A stretch of 64,000 bases of DNA, from contig LUGG01000006.1 of NCBI GenBank assembly GCA_001683735.1, forward strand, positions 1,922,001 through 1,986,000. The letters are read 5' to 3'. Position 1 is the stretch's first letter; every line of letters starts with the position of its first letter. Origin of the DNA: Grifola frondosa (Eukaryota > Basidiomycota > Agaricomycetes > Polyporales > Grifolaceae). The notes beneath the pieces are model-generated. The model was not told the DNA's origin and ran no database searches. It saw only the letters and a program-made list of their open reading frames with translations. Shown piece after piece: positions 56,404 through 64,000 of this stretch. The position numbers and the translations under genes are program-made.

Positions 56404-57500
56404 CTTTACAAATGACTTAAGCCTATTGACCATATTGGACATGCTCTCCAATGCTCGCTTTCCACGTCCTTTCTTCATCATCAGAGAGATCAAGCTTTCA
56501 TCATCGCTGATCACATCGGTGGCATCTGTGCTTCCAGCATCACTGCCAGCATGGACACTGCTTTTGCCTGCAACGGCTTCAACCTCATGTCCCAATACTT
56601 TTCCGCAAAGGCCGATCATAGTCCCGGAACTGTAGCACACGTCCATCCCCATGGTCGGAAGCAGTAGCCGCCCTCCAGAGTATGGTCCGACCGTCACCAA
56701 AAGATCCATCCAGGGCGCCTGACCCACATTGTCCCAATGAAAAGGAGTCACACAGTTGGCTATGATTTGTATCACAGTGAACACAGATGTCCATGACTGA
56801 ATATGCGGATCCAAGCTTGGATCTTGCTGCAAGCACCGCAATGCTTCCTGGCCTGCCTTCCAAAGGTCCGGATGCATGATTCTGAGCATGCCGCTCATGA
56901 GCACATTGGAAACGGTGAGCAGTTGCAACCAGTCTGCTGATTGGGCATGTCTTCGAATTGATGAAGAAGTCTCCGGACGATGTGGAGCCATCTGAAGGAT
57001 GAGTTGTTGTGAGGACATAAAGAGGGGTTGAATAGAGCTCGTACCTTGTGTCCCTGCTGGAACCAACCAGCAGACAGTGTGATGGTCCCGGGGTAAAAAA
57101 CGTCACCCTACTGCGTGGTCTTAAAGTGTGCTCTACTGTCACGCCATCCGCATTTGGACTGCTTCGCGCCATTCTTAAATGCAATCTTCATTGCTTGAAC
57201 GACAGCCTCCATAGTCCTCTGCAGCCAAAATATATTGGAGCGTCTGAAAGGCATGTGGATAAAAGTGCACCTGACATGCTTCCGACAATATGCTGGGGAG
57301 AATCCAGCACAGGATTTGTTCATGCTTGTCGACAAGAATGCTCAGAACGTCGACTAAGGTAGGCTGAGGGAGAGGTGGAAATCTCATCAGTAAATCCGCC
57401 TCTTTTTTTGCACTTTTTCCCATCGGTTTTAAGCCAAGTTTGTCATTGTATGGTGCGGGCCACTTAGACACCGCTACTTTTGTGCAACGAAAACTCACCC
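56404..57500 (-). pseudogene. TET/JBP-like dioxygenase (broken)
   Basis: Fe(II)/2-oxoglutarate dioxygenase of the fungal TET/JBP type, expected to oxidise 5-methylcytosine. Blocks: FPPLPQPTLVDVLSILVDKH, GDVFYPGTITLSAGWFQQGH (then an intron, about 57001-57047), HPDLWKAGQEALRCLQQDPS, QSWTSVFTVIQIIANCVTPF HWDNVGQAP (the HxD iron-binding motif at about 56728-56742), DLLVTVGPYSGGRLLLPTMG and SGTMIGLCGKVLGHEVEAVA (distal His). The segment carrying the 2OG-binding Arg is missing: the frame passes directly to an acidic, then basic tail (DDESLISLMMKKGRGKRALE). A TAG at 57108-57110 precedes GDVFYPG. So it is an inactive relic. It lies immediately upstream of a transposase-like gene on the same strand; fungal TET/JBP genes are known to travel with DNA transposons. 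Confidence 0.7.
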
Positions 57501-57685
57501 CGCAGATTTGGGTTAAAATCTTAGCTGTCTGGCGAAAGTGCTCCTTTTGACGATAGGAATCTTTTGATCAGAGGGTTTTTTATAATTCTCAAAATTGCGG
57601 GAGATATAAAAATTTCGAACTATGAATTTCGCCAGTGATGGGAATTTATTTCCATATTTAGTATTATTAAGCTATAATAGGAAAT

Positions 57686-59570
57686 TCAAGCGTCTAATTG
57701 GCGTGCCAGAGTCTCTGGAATGCGTCGATGAGACTTGTATCGCTTTGTACCAAACTCCCGAACACGTAATTGAGCATCCTTCACACTCAATCTGTCTCTG
57801 TAGGCATCCATCCACCGCTTCATGCGATGTTCCCATTTCCGAATCAGCTCCACACCAACTGATGCCAATGCTATGGGAAGGTTGGCCTGCAACGTCGGAA
57901 ATGTGTAATCACAGTTCTCACGCAAATACCGTTTGACTGCACCCCAAAAGAACTCAATAAAATTGAGTTCGCAATGGAACTTTGGCAAGAAGATGCATAA
58001 GTGGCCAGCCGCTTCAATCACCTCTTGAACAAGTGACCGCTGTTCCATAAAATCGGGTTGGCATTCAAGAATCCGTTTTGCACAGCATGTTGTTGAGTCA
58101 AGATCAGGGCATTTCCCATCTCGGCACTGCATACGCAGCTTCGGAGTCCATAGACCATGTTCAATAAGAACTTGCTTCATTCCTTTGGGAGTGTCGGGGA
58201 AGTTCGGATGGTCGGGAGGAAATGTCATGGACTGAGGAACCTGCTGACCATCCTTCATATACCAGCCATCTCGCATTCGAGGTTGCTTTCCACCTGGACG
58301 CAGATTCATACGGGAGGCAAGTAATGCATCAACTGCATAAGCAGAGTGTCCCTGTGAGTTGTCGACCATTATGAGAGCTTGATATCCTGGGCCGTGTGCA
58401 TTCTCGAAAGCGGGTATGATTTTCTCAACAATCTGAACATATTGATCAATAAATAATTCCCTCTTGATAATTATTGGAGCTTACTTGTTTGACAAACAAC
58501 TCTCCGTTCCAGTACCCTTCATAATTTTTACCATATTCAAGGGTCTGGCTTGCCTCCTTTAACCAGCCGACAGTTGAGCAGATCACGTCGCTCTGATGAA
58601 TTCCACGACCAACACCTTTCTTTTTCAACGGATGTTCACCCTCAAGGACCCAGCTTTTCTTTTTACCGTCATTAGCCTGTGATGTCATCTCATCATGTGC
58701 GACAAGAACGAGAGGCCGCTCCATGCAATATAACGGCTTCTTCACCTCTGTCGAAACGTCGCCTATAACGTATTCAACAAGATGCCGCTGATGTTCCGCC
58801 ATGGCCGGAAGGAAAATCTCTTGGCGATACTTGACAACATCAGGTCGATCATGGCCATCGTAATATAATGATTTTTTGTGTTCAATATATCGAAAGCCTT
58901 CACGATGAAGCCAGCGACGTGCCGTTCGGATCGAAATACCCTTCCCAACCTTCATGTGAATGCGAGGAAACAGTTCAACCTCAAGATACTTCTTGAGTCC
59001 ATGGGGCATCTCGACATTAACAACTCGTCGCAGATATTCTTCGGCAATAGCAGGTATCATCCGCTTCTCGGTGAATTGAGCCAACTTCTCGGGATCCATG
59101 GACCACTTGTTCGAGCGAACGTATGAACGAAGCTCGGCACAAATTATCGGATCGCTCAGAAGCGTGAAAACCTTGACATGCCGGCCCTTAAACGAGACGG
59201 GAAGCTCTCGTTTATCCACCCATCTTCGCACCCATTGTCTCACCATCCGTCCCCATTGCGCAGCAAACCCTTGACTCTCTGCAGCACACTCAGAAGCATC
59301 AATGGCACTTCTGTCATTGCGAAGAATCATTCGAAGGTGGCTCTGTATGCATCTTGCTCGGTATGCTTGCAGTCCATGTGCCCCAGCTTCGAATTCGTGT
59401 CGTTTTGACTTTATAAGGCCCTCAATAGCTTTGAGCGCGTCCGCAAGCTCTTTCCGACATGCTTCTTGAGCAATACGACGTGCAACCCGTGTGGGAATAT
59501 CACGTTTTTGTCGTTTCAGAGGAGGGGCCTTGAGCGTAGTCCCGAATGATTCCGAAGCTTGTGAGGTGGA
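57686..59570 (-). pseudogene. DDE transposase gene, body (split)
   Basis: Two exons, 57686-58432 and 58485 to about 59570, joined by a 52-base intron (GTAAGC...GTTCAG) that keeps the frame (ELFVKQ / IVEKIIPAFENAHGPGYQAL). Helical N-terminal part (IPTRVARRIAQEACRKELAD, MVRQWVRRWVDKRELPVSFK), helix-turn-helix-like ISIRTARRWLHREGFRYIEH, catalytic D in LVLVAHDEMTSQANDG, D in ALIMVDNSQGHSAY and E in KFHCELNFIEFFWGAVKRYL. More than 600 codons are open with no stop, ending at 57686. At 59570 the coding sequence runs into the hairpin-minisatellite element. The missing first residues appear on the other side, at 63882-63989, so the gene was cut by insertion. Confidence 0.8.
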
Positions 59571-61551
59571 CAGCTGTGGTCACCATTTTGGTAATACAAT
59601 ATAGCATCAACCTGCTACAACCGTTGTGAGTTAGCTGGTCAGGTTGTCAAAAATGCCGTAGTACAATACTGGGCAGATTGTAATATATATTGTATTACAA
59701 TAGGAGCATTGTAATACAGCTAGGCCGCATTTTTTTACAATTAGGGCTGCTTGTAATATTTCTATAGTACAATCTGACCTGATTGTAATACTAGATAATA
59801 CAATCAGGCCAGGTTGTAATTTTCGATAAAACAATCAGGTCAGATTGTAATATTCAGTAGTACAATCTGACCTGGTTGTAATATTCAATAAAACAACCAG
59901 GCCAGGTTGTAATTTTCGATAAAACAATCAGGTCAGATTGTAATATTCAATAGTACAATCTGACCTGATTGTAATACTAGATAATACAATCAGGCCAGGT
60001 TGTAATTTTCAATAAAACAATCTGGTCAGATTGTAATACTAGATAAAACAACCTGGTCAGATTGTAATATTCAGTAGTATAATCTGACCTGGTTGTAATT
60101 TTTGATAAAACAATCTGGTCAGATTGTAATATTCAATAGTACAATCAGGACAAATTGTAATACTAGATAAAACAACCTGGTCAAATTGTAATATTCAATA
60201 GTACAATCAGGTCAGGTTGTAATACTGGATAATACAATCAGGCCAGGTTGTAATTTTCGATAAAACAATCAGGCCAGATTGTAATACTACTGGTAATACA
60301 ATCTGACCTGATTGTAATACTAGATAAAACAACCTGGTCAGATTGTAATATTCAGTAGTACAATCTGACCTGGTTGTAATACTAGATAATACAATCAGGT
60401 CAGATTGTAATTTTCGATAAAACAATCTGGTCAGATTGTAATATTGAATAGTACAATCAGGTCAGGTTGTAATACTAGATAAAACAATCTGGTCAGATTG
60501 TAATATTGAATAATACAATCAGGTCAGGTTGTAATACTAGATAAAACAATCTGGTCAGATTGTAATATTCAATAGTACAATCAGGTCAGGTTGTAATACA
60601 GATAATACAATCAGCCCAGATTGTAATACTACTGGTAATACAATCTGACCTGATTGTAATTTTCAATAAAACAACCTGGTCAGATTGTAATATTCAGTAG
60701 TAATTTTTGATAATACAATCAGGCCAGATTGTAATTTTCGATAAAACAACCAGGTCAGATTGTAATACTACTGGTAATACAATCTGGCCTGATTGTAATA
60801 TTCAGTAGTACAATCAGGTCAGGTGTAATACTTCATTATTACAATCCCACCTGCTTGTATTATCCATATCAGGATAATAGAGCTCGGGGTAAATACAGGA
60901 TTTGTCACATGTTGCGGAAACATACCACATTTGGTATGTTTTAAACATAGCCACCATATGTTTTCTCCTCCACTACTCCCTCAATTCTGCACAGATATTC
61001 TTCATTTTAGGTTCGTCTGAAAGCGGTCGTCGAGTATAATTAGATTATGTACATATCTTTGTATGATATTAAAATAAAAACATACCATTCTGGGCAACCA
61101 CCCAGAATGTTCTGCTGCATTGCTCCTTCAAATCTTCACCAAATTTCTTAATTCCTTCATCCCTTGGTCGCCTTAGTGTCCCATTTTATGTTCTACATTT
61201 ATTTTGGCAGAATATGTGACGGAAAACATACCATTTCTGGTAGGTGCAGGCTCAGCCACACCAGAATTCCTCCCTCCTCCCCTCAATACTTCATAGATTC
61301 TCTTTATTTAACATTCCCGTAGTCCTACATATGTCTACTCTAATTTCTAATTTTATGTATAGTAGACAGCCCAAACAATGATAATATTTCGTCTCCTCCT
61401 GCTTTGCTGGCAGGGATCCATCCTAATTTGGGAAATGAATATTGGACGGAATCTGGAACGAAGGGCACCATCTAAAAGGTGTATTTTATCCTAATAAGGC
61501 GATGTTCACGCCGAAATATTCCGTCCGGTACTCGCTTCAGGACACACACAA
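59571..61551 (-). repeat. Left inverted arm (copy B)
   Basis: Reverse complement of 62238-63881 with few differences, but with a longer minisatellite (about 34 units against about 25). Also shares its outer 20 bases, CAGCTGTGGTCACCATTTTGG, with the inner end of copy A at 1289-1309; the right arm lacks these. Confidence 0.85.
59760..60832 (-). repeat. 31-bp hairpin minisatellite, array B
   Basis: About 34 units of the same 31-bp hairpin repeat, minus orientation. The commonest unit has the stem CAATCTGACC/GGTCAGATTG-like pairs. Units vary in the spacer (TACTAGATAAAA, TATTCAATAGTA, TTTTCGATAAAA). Confidence 0.9.
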
Positions 61552-62237
61552 CAATTGGGTGGCAGTTGCTACACTGATCACCCAATATCCTTCCACCCAG
61601 TTGCTGTTTTTTTCTCGTCTCTTTTGTATCCATCTACCATTGTATATATCTCTCAGATCCATTTTCTATTTCACTGTTTGATGCATATTTGATAATGCTG
61701 AATCCCAAACACTGAAATGTAATATCCCCGATAGGAATTTTTCTGGCAGCTTTAAAAGAAAATTTCCATATATAACACTCATATAGCTCTACAATCTACA
61801 ACAAAGATCAAAAGAATACATGAGGAAGTGAGGGAGATATGAGGAAAATACCTAATTGTGGCTGAAACCTCAATACTGCTGTACCGGTCAAGTCACCTGT
61901 ACAAGTGAATCAGGGGCAAGTACACTGATTCCTGAATTACTCCCTCAATTCCTCATCAATTTTTATGATCTTGGACTTGTTTGGAAGCTGTTATATTCTA
62001 TCCTCTCTGCAATTCGTATTGTTATATTTGTGTAGTAGGACAATTGTATAATCTATAGGGGAAGCTGATAAGGATTTCACCATATGGGATCGTCTCTGAT
62101 AAGCGTATGTATAGCTATAAGATACCCCAATATAAAGCAATACACCACAAAAGTCCGCTTGAAAGTAGGGGTAAATCCCATTCAGGAAGGATGGAGGAAA
62201 TGTTTCAGCCACCCCTGAATACTGTTTTGTGGTTTCT
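61552..62237. other. Spacer of the palindrome
   Basis: 686 bp of AT-rich, non-repeated sequence with no credible ORF. Short inverted pairs are present (for example GGTGGCAGTTGC near 61558). It carries no similarity to transposase or other protein genes that I could see. Confidence 0.6.
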
Positions 62238-63881
62238 GAAGCGAGTACCGGACGGAATATTTCGGCGTGAACATCGCCTTATTAGGATAAAATACACCTT
62301 TTAGATGGTGCCCTTCGTTCCAGATTCCGTCCAATATTCATTTCCCAAATTAGGATGGATCCCTGCCAGCAAAGCAGGAGGAGACGAAATATTATCATTG
62401 TTTGGGGCTGTCTACTATACATAAAATTAGAAATTAGAGTAGACATATGTAGGACTACGGGGAATGTTAAATAAAGAGAATCTATGAAGTATTGAGGGAG
62501 GAGGAGGGGGAGGAATTCTGGTGTGGCTGAGCCTGCACCTACCAGAAATGGTATGTTTTCCGTCACATATTCTGCCAAAATAAATGTAGAACATAAAATG
62601 GGACACTAAGGCGACCAAGGGGATGAAGGAATTAAGAAATTTGGTGAAGATTTGAAGGAGCAATGCAGCAGAACATTCTGGGTGGTTGCCCAGAATGGTA
62701 TGTTTTTATTTTAATATCATACAAAGATATGTACATAATCTAATTATACTCGACGACCGCTTTCAGACGAACCTAAAATGAAGAATATCTGTGCAGAATT
62801 GAGGGAGTAGTGGAGGAGAAAACATATGGTGGCTATGTTTAAAACATACCAAATGTGGTATGTTTCCGCAACATGTGACAAATCCTGTATTTACCCCGAG
62901 CTCTATTATCCTGATATGGATAATACAAGCAGGTGGGATTGTAATAATGAAGTATTACAACCTGACCTGATTGTACTACTGAATATTACAATCAGGCCAG
63001 ATTGTATTACCAGTAGTATTACAATCTGACCTGGTTGTTTTATCGAAAATTACAATCTGGCCTGATTGTATTATCAAAAATTACTACTGAATATTACAAT
63101 CTGACCAGGTTGTTTTATTGAAAATTACAATCAGGTCAGATTGTATTACCAGTAGTATTACAATCTGGGCTGATTGTATTATCTAGTATTACAACCTGAC
63201 CTGATTGTACTATTGAATATTACAATTTGACCAGGTTGTTTTATCTAGTATTACAATTTGTCCTGATTGTACTATTGAATATTACAATCTGACCAGATTG
63301 TTTTATCAAAAATTACAACCAGGTCAGATTGTACTACTGAATATTACAATCTGACCAGGTTGTTTTACCTAGTATTACAATCTGACCAGATTGTTTTATT
63401 GAAAATTACAACCTGCCCTGATGTATTACCTAGTATTACAATCAGGTCAGATTTTACTATTGAATATTACAATCTGACCTGATTGTTTTATCGAAAATTA
63501 CAACCTGGCCTGATTGTATTATCTAGTATTACAATCTGACCTGATTGTTTTATCGAAAATTACAACCTGGCCTGATTGTATTATCTGGTATTACAACCAG
63601 GTCAGATTGTACTATTGAATATTACAATCTGACCAGATTGTTTTATCGAAAATTACAACCTGGCCTGACTGTATTACTAGTATTACAATCAGGTCAGATT
63701 ATACTATAGAAATATTACAAGCAGCCCTAATTGTAAAAAAATGCGGCCTAGCTGTATTACAAGCTCCTATTGTAATACAATATATATTACAATCTGCCCA
63801 GTATTGTACTACGGCATTTTTGACAACTCTGACCAGCTAACTCACAACGGTTGTAGCAGGTTGATGCTATATGTATTACAA
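62238..63881 (+). repeat. Right inverted arm (copy C)
   Basis: Mirror of the left arm, starting GAAGCGAGTACCGGACGG and ending TGCTATATGTATTACAATAC. The last 20 bases of the other arm's end are absent here. Confidence 0.85.
62945..63715 (+). repeat. 31-bp hairpin minisatellite, array C
   Basis: About 25 units in plus orientation, otherwise as array B. Confidence 0.9.
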
Positions 63882-63989
63882 TACAGGTAGCCAGTAGTGG
63901 GTGGAGGTTGGATGCAAGGGAACAGGTGTCAGATTAGGGGAAGCCACAGTCACAGGTTCGTCATCGGTTTCTTCTTCTGAGGTTGACAT
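63882..63989 (-). pseudogene. DDE transposase gene, first residues
   Basis: On the minus strand an ATG at 63989 opens MSTSEEETDDEPVTVASPNL then TPVPLHP, an acidic, Pro-rich N-terminus of the kind expected for the transposase at 57686-59570, and runs into the palindromic element at 63881. Same strand and right order, so most likely the 5' end of the split gene. Confidence 0.55.
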
Positions 63990-64000
63990 GTCTGAAAGAT

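Larger units (their letters stand above)
59571..63881. mobile_element. Palindromic hairpin-minisatellite element (complete copy)
   Basis: A 4.3-kb insertion made of two inverted arms, 59571-61551 and 62238-63881, around a 686-bp spacer. Both arms carry the same features in mirror order: outer tail (CTAACTCACAACGG, TGCTATAT), a 31-bp hairpin minisatellite, the ACATACC...GGTATGT and CCCAGAAT hairpins, and an inner stretch that includes CGGACGGAATATTTCGGCG. It interrupts a DDE transposase gene, whose two parts flank it, and this fixes the borders independently. No ORF of substance is present, so it must be mobilised in trans, if mobile. No clear target duplication was seen. Confidence 0.75.

Noticed and set aside
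1..61551. Copies A and B as terminal inverted repeats of one 58-kb giant element
   Set aside because: Copy B is one arm of its own palindrome with a nearby partner, which splits a gene of its own; the inverted arrangement with copy A is expected by chance for a symmetrical element.
1..64000. Telomeric repeats or subtelomere end
   Set aside because: No TTAGGG tracts were seen on either strand, although the repeat density would fit a subtelomere or centromere.

Overview
The window reads as a transposon-rich, gene-poor stretch of a basidiomycete (Agaricomycete, probably Polyporales-like) genome. The reasons are short GT-AG introns of about 45-60 bp, a Plavaka-type transposase with a divergent DUF6532 partner, a TET/JBP-like dioxygenase next to a transposase-like gene, an alpha-kinase, a chromodomain Ty3/gypsy element, and fragments of ordinary fungal housekeeping genes. 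No rRNA, tRNA, CRISPR or bacterial-type operon was seen. All identifications rest on reading motifs by eye; no search was run.

Layout, left to right. 1-1309: one copy of an unusual repeat with a 31-bp hairpin minisatellite. 1.5-1.7 kb: the 3' exons of an unidentified gene. 6.3-8.0 kb: the 3' part of a Ty3/gypsy element (integrase plus an extra ORF). 8.5-20.4 kb: a graveyard of broken genes: eIF2B-epsilon in two pieces about 9 kb apart, an alpha-kinase, a TPA1/OFD1 prolyl hydroxylase, an rve-type integrase and an aldo-keto reductase. 20.6-26.2 kb: a Plavaka (CACTA-related) element with an apparently intact transposase. 26.6-28.8 kb: ERV46 and casein kinase I fragments side by side. 29.25-33.30 kb: a 4.05-kb terminal-inverted-repeat element with a 4-bp target duplication that carries pieces of a Mid1 calcium-channel gene and a non-reducing polyketide synthase (a Pack-type element). 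34.2-35.1 kb: a BTB-like gene. 35.9-37.1 kb: an array of repeated exon-intron units. 37.37-47.86 kb: a complete chromovirus with 235-bp LTRs, a 5-bp target duplication and a large extra 3' ORF. 48.2-52.6 kb: an unidentified conserved gene split by DNA carrying a fragment of a second conserved gene. 54.3-57.5 kb: a transposase-like gene and a TET/JBP-like gene. 57.7-64.0 kb: a DDE transposase gene split by a 4.3-kb palindromic element (second copy of the hairpin-minisatellite family).

Most protein genes are broken by stops or frameshifts. Several stops fit C-to-T changes (CAG to TAG, CGA to TGA), as expected from repeat-directed or methylation-linked mutation. The most intact coding region is the Plavaka transposase. 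The strongest candidates for something new are the palindromic hairpin-minisatellite element, the host-gene-carrying TIR element, and the extra 3' ORFs in both gypsy elements.
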